NCBI GenBank assembly: GCA_015064195.1
Contig: SVSO01000104.1
Coordinates: 1-9,568 of the forward strand
From: Oscillospiraceae bacterium
Lineage (GTDB): Bacteria > Bacillota_A > Clostridia > Oscillospirales > CAG-272
Length of the DNA: 9,568 nucleotides
Direction: 5' to 3'
Part shown: positions 1 through 6,343 of the stretch, piece after piece
How the letters are laid out: every line of letters starts with the position of its first letter
Position numbering within the stretch: the first letter of the stretch is position 1
Notes under the pieces: generated by a model
The model's input: only the letters and a program-made list of their open reading frames with translations
What the model was told of the DNA's origin: nothing
Database searches by the model: none
Made by a program: the position numbers and the translations under genes

Positions 1-2
1 CG

Positions 3-941
3 GTGGATGCATCCTCTGCGGTCAAAGAGCATCCGGAGCTGTATCTGCGCAAGCCGAACGATGGAAACATCAATATGGTGAATATGGCCGATCCCCGGGC
101 AAGGGATTTCATCTTCAAAAAGCTGGCGCGGATCATCGATGACACGAAGATGACCGTCTTCCGCATTGACTTCAACTTCGATCCCGAGCCGGTATTCCGT
201 GCGCATGACGGCAAAGAGCGTGACGGCCTGACAGAGCTTCATTATTATAACGGTCTGTATGCATTCTTTGAACAGCTGCTGGCGGCGTATCCGCATATCG
301 TCATTGACAACTGCGCTTCCGGCGGACGGCGGCAGGATTTCCGGATGTGCTTCTACAGCGTGCCGATCATGTGCTCCAGTGACTATTTCTGCGCAGGCCC
401 CAATTACGATCCCGAGGGCATTCAGGGCCACACATGGGGCATTTCCAGATGGTATCCGGTCAGCGGCGATTCCGTCGGCTCCTGCTCGGGCTATCCCCAT
501 GTGGCAATGGACACCTACCGCGTCCGCAGCTCCATCCGCTCCAGCGTCGGAATTACAGCCCCCAAGTGGGAGTTAAGCGATGAGGAGGGCGCATGGTATC
601 ACAAGATGATCGAGGATATCGAGGTCATCGCGCCGTTCATGCAGCTCGATCATTATCCGCTGACGCCCTACACACTTTCGGATGAGGAATGGCTGGCCTT
701 TGAGCGGTGCGGCTATGAGGGCGAAAAGGGCCTTATCATGGCATTCCGCCGCAAGGACTGCGAGACGGATAAAATGACGTTCGCGCTGTCCGGCCTGTGC
801 CCGGAGGCGTCCTATCGGCTGTGGGATATTGACGACGGCGAGCTTGGCGTATTCACCGGTGCATCCCTTTCGGCGGGATATGAGCTGTGCATTCCCGAAA
901 AGCGTCAGGCGAAGGTCGTTCTCTTTGAAAAATTAGCGTAA
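3..941 (+). CDS. GH36-type alpha-galactosidase, C-terminal part (5' truncated by window edge)
   Basis: Probable alpha-galactosidase of glycoside hydrolase family 36 (clan GH-D), which removes alpha-1,6-linked galactose from oligosaccharides. No secretion signal can be judged because the N-terminus lies outside the window. The frame is open to the left edge, so the GTG at position 3 is only the first full codon. About 312 residues are visible, against roughly 700 for a full GH36 enzyme. Seen: a barrel segment with RIDFN (visible residues 54-58), where Asp56 fits the nucleophile of the family's KWDMN-type motif; NCASGGRRQD (103-112), matching the conserved C-x-GG-x-R-x-D loop; and CSSDY (124-128), where Asp127 fits the acid/base. 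A beta-rich C-terminal domain follows (about 235-312). The RID in place of KWD marks a divergent member, so substrate preference is uncertain. The gene ends at its own terminator. Confidence 0.82.
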   Translation: MDASSAVKEHPELYLRKPNDGNINMVNMADPRARDFIFKKLARIIDDTKMTVFRIDFNFDPEPVFRAHDGKERDGLTELHYYNGLYAFFEQLLAAYPHIVIDNCASGGRRQDFRMCFYSVPIMCSSDYFCAGPNYDPEGIQGHTWGISRWYPVSGDSVGSCSGYPHVAMDTYRVRSSIRSSVGITAPKWELSDEEGAWYHKMIEDIEVIAPFMQLDHYPLTPYTLSDEEWLAFERCGYEGEKGLIMAFRRKDCETDKMTFALSGLCPEASYRLWDIDDGELGVFTGASLSAGYELCIPEKRQAKVVLFEKLA

Positions 942-947
942 ATCGGA

Positions 948-988
948 CGGGTGTGCACGGATAAGATCCGTTCACACCCGATTCTTTT
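948..988 (+). terminator. Rho-independent terminator after the alpha-galactosidase gene
   Basis: CGGGTGTG (948-955) pairs with CACACCCG (973-980), and ACGGAT (957-962) pairs with ATCCGT (966-971). There is one C/T mismatch, a 3-nt AAG loop, and ATTCTTTT after the stem. It starts 7 nt after the stop codon at 939-941 and separates this gene from the lipoprotein gene downstream. Confidence 0.9.
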
Positions 989-1010
989 ATGAAGGAAATG
1001 CGCCACCGCC

Positions 1011-1042
1011 TTGACAAATCGTCAAAAATGTGAAAAAATAAT
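1011..1042 (+). promoter_or_regulatory. Candidate promoter with embedded dyad for the lipoprotein gene
   Basis: A perfect -35 hexamer TTGACA lies at 1011-1016. The best -10 match is AATAAT (1037-1042, 5 of 6), but its spacer is 20 nt, longer than ideal; hexamers at 17-18 nt are A-rich and poor. The -35 lies in a perfect dyad, TTGAC-AAATC-GTCAA (1011-1025), which could itself be a protein site. The position upstream of the two operators supports a promoter here, but the -10 is uncertain. Confidence 0.45.
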
Positions 1043-1054
1043 AAACGGAAACTT

Positions 1055-1068
1055 TGTAATCGTTTACA
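1055..1068 (+). promoter_or_regulatory. cre / LacI-family operator, site 1
   Basis: TGTAATCGTTTACA fits the Bacillus cre consensus TGWNANCGNTNWCA at every position and is palindromic apart from one base pair, around a central CG. It lies just downstream of the candidate promoter, where a bound repressor would block transcription. CcpA or a local LacI-family repressor could be the ligand; the sequence cannot separate these. Confidence 0.65.
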
Positions 1069-1103
1069 ATTTCGCCGATTTCGATGGTTTTTCTGCAAAA
1101 GAA

Positions 1104-1117
1104 TGTAATCGATTACA
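1104..1117 (+). promoter_or_regulatory. cre / LacI-family operator, site 2 (perfect palindrome)
   Basis: TGTAATCGATTACA is a perfect 14-bp palindrome and also fits the cre consensus fully. It differs from site 1 by one base. The two centres are 49 bp apart. It ends about 20 bp before the lipoprotein start codon. Confidence 0.7.
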
Positions 1118-1138
1118 GTTCCAGGAACAGAGGCTTTG

Positions 1139-3199
1139 ATGAAAAAAAGAACAATTCCCCACCCGCGCACGCTTGTATCACTCCTGCTGATGCTGCTTGT
1201 GCTGATGATAACCATGACACTCGGCGGATGCGGCAGTGAGACTGCCGGCGATCCGACGGATACACAGCCGGAGCAGGACGGCATTCCCACCGTCCTGGCC
1301 TACGACGATTATTTCAACGTGGACGAGGCCGCGCTCCTGCTCAGCTCCGATGAGAGCATTGTGGAGGTGCTGGACGGCAACACCCTTCATGCAGTGGGCA
1401 TCGGAACTGCCGAAATCACATCGGATGACAAAACAGTTACCGTTACCGTGGAAAAGGCGAAGCTGGCGGTGATTCTCTGCATCGGACAGTCCAACATGAC
1501 GGTGATCTCCACCGGCAATGAGGATCTTGCCGTGAAGCCTGCGCGGGGTACGGCTTACTGGGGAACGTTAAATAACACCAGAAGTCTGTCCGTCGTCGGC
1601 GTCAAGGGACTCTTCGGCGCATTCGCGGATCAGTATTACAAGGCCACCGGCGAAAAGTGCCTGCTCATTCAGGCGGCTCACGGCGGTGCATCCATCGGCT
1701 TGTTCCAGACAAAATCGGATTCCCTCGGCAATGCCATGGATATTTACAACGACTGTGCACAGGGACTGGAGAAATACCGCGATCGGTACGACATCGTCCG
1801 CGCCGGATACATCTGGCTGCAGGGTGAGACAGACTGCCGCATCGGTATGAGCGCCGAAAGCTATCTTGCGCATTTCTACACCATGCACAACCTCCTCAAT
1901 TCGAACTGCAAAAATGTGGTGGATGGCGCAGACAAGCCCTTCACCTTCACGGGAATTCTGGCAGTCCGCTCGTGGTCGGGCAAGCCGGATTACATCCGAC
2001 CGGACAACATTGTTTTCTCCGGCCCGCGTGTGGCACAGTATGCCATGTGCCTGAACGATTCCATAAAAGTAAGCGGCAAGACCTTCGACACCTCCGACAT
2101 TCATCTTATCTCAAACATCACGGAGAACTGGTATTCCGACGATTCCGTCAAGGAATGGTTCGCCTCCGATGCGGTTTACTATGAGGAGGACCGGGGCATC
2201 ACAAAGATGATCGGCAAAACCGAAGCGGCGAAAGATGCGCTGATGCCGCCTTATATTTCCAGCGCGTCCAATACGACTTACCCGGATCAGCACTATCTTC
2301 AGAAAGGCTACAACGAGATGGGCGGCGATGCAGGCTTCCATCTGGCGCAGATTCTCATGGCAAAGGATGCGGGAAAATCCGCAGAACGCACAGCAGAGGA
2401 CATTGTTCTGCGCAGCTTTGACGGCAAAAAAATCTACCGGGACGACGATACGGCGGTGCTTACGCTCTCCGAAGCGGTGCTGGTTCCGGCAAGCCTCGAT
2501 CATACGGCAATTCTCGGCGATGTGACAATGGAGTTCACGAGCAAAGACTGCCCCAATGCGAAGATCGACCGGTTCGGTAAGATCACCGGCCTTACCAACA
2601 AGAAATCCGGCGAGCTTGTCGTTCTGCTGAACGGCAAAAAGGCGATGAGCGTGACGGTTGTCATGGATGACCCGTACATTGTCGAGGTGGATTTCACCGG
2701 CATGGCGGAAGGAAGTCAGGTTTACCTTAGTGACCTCATCGGCACGGACAAGTGCCTCTACTGGCGGGTCAACATGGCGGACTCCAACACCGCAAATCCC
2801 CAGCGCACGCCGGGCAAGGATGTGAACTATACAGAGCAGACGCTGAGCGTCTCCGGTACCCCCTACGAAAAGGGCATCGGACTCCATCCCCAGAGCGACA
2901 AGGACGGCGTGATTGAATTTGATATCAGCGGCTACGACTGCAATCGCTTCTATGCCATCGTCGGCTCGCCGCAGAATACGACGAACGGCAACGGCACGAT
3001 CTGCAGTGTGGAGATCAAGACGGGCGACGGCAAATACGAGGAGATCGCAAAGACGAAAACCGTCGGCGGCGCGACCTTCCAAGTGCTGGATTTTGACATC
3101 ACCGATGCGGACTGCATCCGACTGGTGGTCAACAATAACGGCAATTATAACAGCGATTCCACCACATGGGCTTATGCGATGATCTACCGCAAAAATTAA
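1139..3199 (+). CDS. Lipoprotein SGNH esterase (sialate O-acetylesterase-like) with Ig-like and NPCBM domains
   Basis: Likely surface-anchored carbohydrate esterase, 686 residues. The ATG at 1139 is preferred over the adjacent in-frame TTG at 1136; AGAGG lies about 5 nt upstream. Residues 1-31 form a lipoprotein signal, with basic MKKR, a hydrophobic core and lipobox LGGC (Cys31). Domains in order: Ig-like/BIG2-like segment (about 50-106); SGNH/SASA-type esterase (about 108-412) with block-I GQSN (Ser118 the probable nucleophile), HGG (181-183), WLQGETD (226-232) and PDQHYLQKGYNEMG (382-395, His385 the probable catalytic base); a second Ig-like segment (about 425-510) with GKITGLT; and a C-terminal NPCBM domain (about 527-685) with YLSDL and KGIGLHPQS. 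The family removes acetyl or similar esters from sugars; the substrate is not readable. Asp and His are spaced D-x-H rather than the usual D-x-x-H. No terminator follows, so it may be co-transcribed with the NPCBM gene remnant downstream. Confidence 0.8.
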   Translation: MKKRTIPHPRTLVSLLLMLLVLMITMTLGGCGSETAGDPTDTQPEQDGIPTVLAYDDYFNVDEAALLLSSDESIVEVLDGNTLHAVGIGTAEITSDDKTVTVTVEKAKLAVILCIGQSNMTVISTGNEDLAVKPARGTAYWGTLNNTRSLSVVGVKGLFGAFADQYYKATGEKCLLIQAAHGGASIGLFQTKSDSLGNAMDIYNDCAQGLEKYRDRYDIVRAGYIWLQGETDCRIGMSAESYLAHFYTMHNLLNSNCKNVVDGADKPFTFTGILAVRSWSGKPDYIRPDNIVFSGPRVAQYAMCLNDSIKVSGKTFDTSDIHLISNITENWYSDDSVKEWFASDAVYYEEDRGITKMIGKTEAAKDALMPPYISSASNTTYPDQHYLQKGYNEMGGDAGFHLAQILMAKDAGKSAERTAEDIVLRSFDGKKIYRDDDTAVLTLSEAVLVPASLDHTAILGDVTMEFTSKDCPNAKIDRFGKITGLTNKKSGELVVLLNGKKAMSVTVVMDDPYIVEVDFTGMAEGSQVYLSDLIGTDKCLYWRVNMADSNTANPQRTPGKDVNYTEQTLSVSGTPYEKGIGLHPQSDKDGVIEFDISGYDCNRFYAIVGSPQNTTNGNGTICSVEIKTGDGKYEEIAKTKTVGGATFQVLDFDITDADCIRLVVNNNGNYNSDSTTWAYAMIYRKN

Positions 3200-3213
3200 C
3201 GCTGAAGCTTCTC

Positions 3214-3245
3214 GCTTGTGCCCGGCAGACGGCCGCCCGACTGGC
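3214..3245 (+). repeat. 32-bp inverted repeat, left copy
   Basis: The left copy starts GCTTGTGCCCGG and ends CCCGACTGGC. It matches the reverse complement of 4030-4061 at 30 of 32 positions, with mismatches at copy positions 12 (G/A) and 29 (T/A). It begins 15 nt after the lipoprotein stop codon. Similarity ends sharply on both sides and no obvious target-site duplication is seen. Read on the - strand it contains CAGTCGGGC and CTGCCGGGC, each one base off the 9-mer that occurs twice in the right copy. No T-run follows, so it does not look like a terminator. Confidence 0.85.
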
Positions 3246-3328
3246 ATCAAGCATCAAAATCAGATAAAAAACCCAACGAAAAGATAAAAATATTCAAATC
3301 AAACCTTTCAGGAATTGGAGTGATTCAT

Positions 3329-4022
3329 ATGAAAAAAACTGCTTACTGTCATTCTCGCAGTTATGTTAGCGATCACCGGCGCTCTGTAGCTTTCCGCTGC
3401 CGACGATGTGATCTACCTGAGCGATCTGACTCCCACCTCCTCTGTTATCCGCAACGATAACTGGAAGCTGGGCATCGATGTTTGCTCCTACTACGGCGGT
3501 CCCATCTCCATTGCCGGCACTCAGTATGCCAAGGGCATTTCCTCCCATGCAAGCAACGATGACAAGCCTACTACCGAGTTCGTATACGACATCAGCGCGC
3601 TGGATGTTGATACATTCACCGCAGTCTTCGGTAAAGACGACGGAAACTAAAACGGCGGCCCTCTTCAGAGCAACACTAACACCCTTGAAACCGAGGGTAT
3701 CGCTAACGGCAAGATCGGCTACGCGATTCTGGTTGACGGTGAAGTAAAGGACGAAGGCGTTGTCGGATGGGGCGAAGTTGCCAACATTTCCGTTGACGTG
3801 AAGGGCGCAAAGACCTTCGCGGTTCAGATCCTTACCGGCGGTGATGTTCCCAACAACGACTGCGGTTCCTTTGCTGACGCAAAGTTCACCAAGACCGTAG
3901 TTGTCGTGCCCGGCAATGTGGACGAATCCCCCGCTACTGCTGATACTGCAATCTGGGCAGTAGTCGCTATGACTGCAGCTCTTGCCGCAGCAGTTGTCAT
4001 GGGTAAGAAAATCAAGGCATAA
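3329..4022 (+). pseudogene. Decayed secreted NPCBM-domain surface protein with C-terminal anchor (frameshift and two nonsense codons)
   Basis: The start is ATG at 3329, with GGAG at 3317-3320 giving 8-nt spacing. As written, an A7 run (3332-3338) throws translation out of frame after MKK. With six A's the frame reads MKKLLTVILAVMLAITGAL, a textbook signal peptide, then TAG (3387-3389), then LSA-ADDVIYLSDL. A second in-frame stop, TAA (3648-3650), interrupts DDGN-NGGPLQ, and the same frame then runs to TAA at 4020-4022. The repaired protein would have about 230 residues: signal peptide (1-23), NPCBM-like domain (about 26-185, with YLSDL and YAKGISSHA as in the lipoprotein's NPCBM), and a tail PATAD plus hydrophobic segment plus KKIK (201-230), resembling a sortase-type or membrane anchor. 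It would be a sugar-binding surface protein without a catalytic domain. Codon use (frequent GTT, GCT, GGT, AAG, AAC) differs from the flanking genes. Three lesions indicate decay. Confidence 0.75.
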
Positions 4023-4029
4023 CCAAACA

Positions 4030-4061
4030 GCCTGTCGGGCGGCCGTCTGTCGGGCACAAGC
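4030..4061 (-). repeat. 32-bp inverted repeat, right copy
   Basis: Reverse-complement partner of 3214-3245 (30 of 32 identical), starting 7 nt after the pseudogene's final stop codon. It contains CTGTCGGGC twice, at 4032-4040 and 4047-4055, as direct repeats 15 bp apart. With the left copy it brackets about 784 bp that hold only the NPCBM pseudogene and its leader. Confidence 0.85.
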
Positions 4062-4254
4062 ATAATGATCCATATTTTGATGAAATCAATACATAGGACC
4101 GTATTCGTCACCGCTGCGAATATGCTTCATCGCGGATTTTTCCTGCTTTCACCCGCTCGTGTCATACCAAGAGGCTGAAAGTATATGTCACAGTAGTTTT
4201 ATGTTCTTCACGCGTGCGGCTCGCCCGCTCAAATTTCGCGCTTCGTACGGGTCG
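4062..4254. other. Intergenic stretch without a recognisable gene; two weak hairpins
   Basis: No convincing coding region is seen here. CGTATTCG (4100-4107) can pair with CGAATATG (4117-4124) over a 9-nt loop, with one G-T pair. A T5 run (4137-4141) lies 12 nt further on, too far away for a good terminator. CGTGCG (4213-4218) faces CGCACG (4253-4258), with inner CCCG/CGGG, as a second imperfect stem. On the - strand an open frame continues from the spore-protein remnant through this stretch to a stop near 4165, but its composition looks non-coding. It may be a dispersed repeat or an element junction; this is inference. Confidence 0.35.
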
Positions 4255-4364
4255 CACGTTCTTGACCATCTGACCACCCACGGAGCCTGCCTGCTTGGAG
4301 GTCAGCTCGCCGTTGTAGCCCTGCTTCAGGTTGACACCAACCTCCCCTGATGTTCCCGTTCCAT
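4255..4364 (-). pseudogene. Remnant of an alpha/beta-type small acid-soluble spore protein (SASP) gene
   Basis: On the - strand, 4255-4344 encodes EVGVNLKQGYNG followed directly by ELTSKQAGSVGGQMVKNV. This matches the core of alpha/beta SASPs, DNA-binding proteins that coat spore DNA (compare the GVNL ... TSR-x-GSVGG-x-x-x-K pattern of the Bacillus proteins). The family normally has 60-75 residues. Here the in-frame sequence upstream hits a TAA with no start codon in between. FKMERE, typical of the region before EVGVNL, lies at about 4353-4370 in another frame, implying a frameshift. After MVK the usual C-terminus is replaced by unrelated sequence. The gene is therefore broken at both ends and sits just beyond the 3' end of the recombinase. 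It supports a spore-forming Firmicute host. Confidence 0.55.
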
Positions 4365-4399
4365 CTTAAAAACGCCGTGGAAAGCCACTTTTTTGGTCC

Positions 4400-6070
4400 T
4401 TAATTATTAACAGCTTGTGACATGGTTCTGATCGGCTCGCCCTCCAGCTCGCCGATGAATTTGTAGAAAATCCGCACACTCTGCCGGTATGGCGTGTTTC
4501 TGCGTGAGGCGACTTTGATGCCCTCCGGCAGAACCTTGGGGCCGATCTCGATCTTCTCAACAAAGGTCAGCAGTGTATCACGGTCGAGGGCTTCGATCTT
4601 CGTGTACTCCTTCGCCAGCCGGAAGAACCGTGCGTAGTTACTTTCGATCCGCTCCGCCTGACCCGCCGTGGCAAGCTCCTCGATCATCGTATTAAGCCCC
4701 GCCGCTTCGCGTTCCAGCTCGGCTACCATCGAATTGAGGCGGCTGTCATCCAGCCGTCCCTCCGCGTTGTCGGTGTAGAGCTTCGTGATGATCTTGTCGA
4801 TGGTGGACAAGCGCACCTGCGCTTTTTCGATTTGGAGCTTTTTCGTCTGCAGATTGTCGGTTGACGCTTCTCGATCGACTAAGCTCTGTACCATTTCGTT
4901 GATGTCATCATCACTGAGAGAGAGCAGGGCATTGAGATCGCGCCGGACGATTTCCAGCAGATCCGCGTAACGGATACGCACGCCCTCACAAGGCTCGGCG
5001 ATATCCTGCCGCTGATGCGTGCAGGAAAGATACCAGTATTTTTCCCGTTCGCCCTTGTAGACGGTGCCGCAGGAGCAAAGGGAATAACCGCATTTTTCGC
5101 AGACGGCAATGCCGGAGAAGATGCTTTTGCGGACGTGCTCATACTGCCTGTAATTCTTCGTCCCGCGTCCCATGTTTTCCTGCGCACGCTCGAACATCGT
5201 CGCTGTCACCAACGGTTCATGCGTGTCCTCGGTCACTGCCCAATCTTCACGCGGGATGCTGACCTTTTTCTTCGATTTCACGCTGACTTTGCGGCTGCGT
5301 CCGAGAACGGTATGACCGAGATAGACACGATTTTTCAGAATTCGTTTCACCGTCGTGTAATTCCATGTGTCGGACACCCGCGCTGCCCCCTCCTCGCTGA
5401 ACGCATCCCGGTAAAGCACCCGGTATTTCAGCGGCGGAATGATTCCGTCCGCGTTCAGATCAAGGGCGATCTGCCGGGACGAATCGCCGTCTGCGGCACG
5501 CGCGAAGATGCGCTGCACCACGGGAGCGGTCATTTCATCGGGAACGAGCTGGTTGTTGTTGCGGCTGTCCTTTTTGTAGCCATAGGGCGGGCAGGCGCAG
5601 TATAAGCCGTTTTCCCGCTTGTTTTTCAGCACATCCTTGACCTTCCGCGAACCGTCGCGGAGATAGACCTCATTCATTGCGAACTGGAACGGTGCCATGA
5701 TGTTGTCATGATCGGTGTCAAAGTTGTCCGAAATGGCGATATATCGGATGCCGTTTTCGGGGAAGAACTGCTCGGCCAAGTAACTCGATTCGCGCATATC
5801 GCGTCCGAGGCGGGATAAATCCTTGGTGATGACGGTGTTGGCCTGTCCGGTTTCGAGCTGACGCATCATTTCCTGAAACGCCGGACGCTCGAAGTTTCCG
5901 CCCGACCAGCCGTCGTCCGAAAATTCCCGGACAAGGGTAATGCCGTTCTGGCGGCAGTAGTTTGTGATAATCATTCGCTGATTGGTAATACTCCCGGATT
6001 CGCCGCCCTGCATTTCCTCGCGGGAAAGCCGCAGATAAGCGAATGCCAGAATAATTTTGCCGGTTTTCAT
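4400..6070 (-). CDS. Large serine recombinase (resolvase + recombinase + zinc ribbon + DUF4368-like)
   Basis: Site-specific recombinase of 556 residues, in the TnpX/TndX-like group that excises and integrates mobile elements through a Ser-DNA intermediate. Seen: N-terminal resolvase domain (about 7-145) with AYLRLS (Ser16 the probable nucleophile) and KDLSRLGRD (83-91, with the conserved Arg87 and Arg90); recombinase domain (about 155-300); zinc ribbon with Cys324, Cys327, Cys350 and Cys361; a charged coiled coil (about 400-470); and a tail resembling DUF4368 (about 478-540, with RFFRLAKEYT and IFYKFIGEL). Length and motif order look complete, so it may be active. The ATG at 6070 overlaps the stop of the small upstream gene by 4 nt (ATGA), with AAGGAGG inside that gene as its ribosome binding site. 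It opposes the left block and is probably the integrase of a small or eroded element. Confidence 0.92.
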   Translation of the reverse strand: MKTGKIILAFAYLRLSREEMQGGESGSITNQRMIITNYCRQNGITLVREFSDDGWSGGNFERPAFQEMMRQLETGQANTVITKDLSRLGRDMRESSYLAEQFFPENGIRYIAISDNFDTDHDNIMAPFQFAMNEVYLRDGSRKVKDVLKNKRENGLYCACPPYGYKKDSRNNNQLVPDEMTAPVVQRIFARAADGDSSRQIALDLNADGIIPPLKYRVLYRDAFSEEGAARVSDTWNYTTVKRILKNRVYLGHTVLGRSRKVSVKSKKKVSIPREDWAVTEDTHEPLVTATMFERAQENMGRGTKNYRQYEHVRKSIFSGIAVCEKCGYSLCSCGTVYKGEREKYWYLSCTHQRQDIAEPCEGVRIRYADLLEIVRRDLNALLSLSDDDINEMVQSLVDREASTDNLQTKKLQIEKAQVRLSTIDKIITKLYTDNAEGRLDDSRLNSMVAELEREAAGLNTMIEELATAGQAERIESNYARFFRLAKEYTKIEALDRDTLLTFVEKIEIGPKVLPEGIKVASRRNTPYRQSVRIFYKFIGELEGEPIRTMSQAVNN

Positions 6071-6261
6071 GGAACCTCCTTCGACATACCGGCACCACTA
6101 TCATTATTATACACGATGACTGTGGGGTTTGTCAATGGCTCGATCTGGCTTTCTGCTTTCAATAGCTGATCTTCGATCAGATTTGCTGCAGATTTCTGTC
6201 CGCAGTAGATGCGGTGAATCTCGTACACGATTTCGCCGATCTCGATTTTGTTTTCATGCAA
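6067..6261 (-). CDS. Small conserved-looking protein translationally coupled to the serine recombinase
   Basis: A 64-residue protein starting at TTG (6261-6259). An ideal AGGAGGTG lies 6 nt upstream (6268-6275); an ATG two codons further on is out of frame, and the in-frame upstream extension lacks a ribosome binding site, so TTG is the best start. The product begins MHENKIEIGEIVYEIHRIYCG and includes AANLIEDQLL. It has a short IG-x-x-x-Y-x-x-x-R strand-like start, then a helix, and no membrane segment or signal peptide. Its pattern recalls short proteins encoded beside clostridial transposon recombinases (TnpW-type), but I cannot assign it to that family. It ends in ATGA shared with the recombinase start, so the two are probably co-translated. 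A role as a recombinase accessory or directionality factor is inference only. Confidence 0.68.
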   Translation of the reverse strand: MHENKIEIGEIVYEIHRIYCGQKSAANLIEDQLLKAESQIEPLTNPTVIVYNNDSGAGMSKEVP

Positions 6262-6267
6262 TAGTAT

Positions 6268-6275
6268 CACCTCCT
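6268..6275 (-). promoter_or_regulatory. Strong ribosome binding site that fixes the TTG start of the small gene
   Basis: Read on the - strand this is AGGAGGTG, a full match to the 16S rRNA 3' end, 6 nt before TTG at 6261. It rules out the longer in-frame reading that begins near 6372. No clear -35/-10 pair was found between it and the terminator upstream at 6344-6381. Confidence 0.8.
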
Positions 6276-6343
6276 GTGTATTTTTTACAGGTATTGTCAG
6301 ATTCATACATTTTGAAATTACAGGACAGCTGTGTCTGATTCTC

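Noticed and set aside
853..1290. A 145-residue - strand frame across the galactosidase end and control region
   Set aside because: It runs through a strong terminator and both operators and has no convincing ribosome binding site or domain.
3214..3245. The left inverted repeat as a terminator of the lipoprotein gene
   Set aside because: There is no stable single hairpin followed by a T-run; the long complement lies about 785 bp away.
2111..3250. A 379-residue open frame on the - strand
   Set aside because: It is the antisense shadow of the lipoprotein gene, whose + strand reading has clear domains and a ribosome binding site; the - strand product shows no recognisable motif.
3387..3650. Recoding of TAG (pyrrolysine) or programmed readthrough to rescue the NPCBM gene
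   Set aside because: A TAG and a TAA plus a frameshift would all need recoding; no stimulatory element was recognised, and decay is simpler.
4159..4350. A 63-residue + strand frame
   Set aside because: It is antisense to the SASP remnant, whose - strand reading has the recognisable spore-protein core.
4368..4394. A terminator after the recombinase (GTGG-CTTT-CCAC with flanking A/T runs)
   Set aside because: The stem is only 4 bp in either direction, too weak to call.
5015..5605. A 196-residue + strand frame inside the recombinase gene
   Set aside because: Antisense of the conserved zinc ribbon and recombinase domain; no independent coding evidence.
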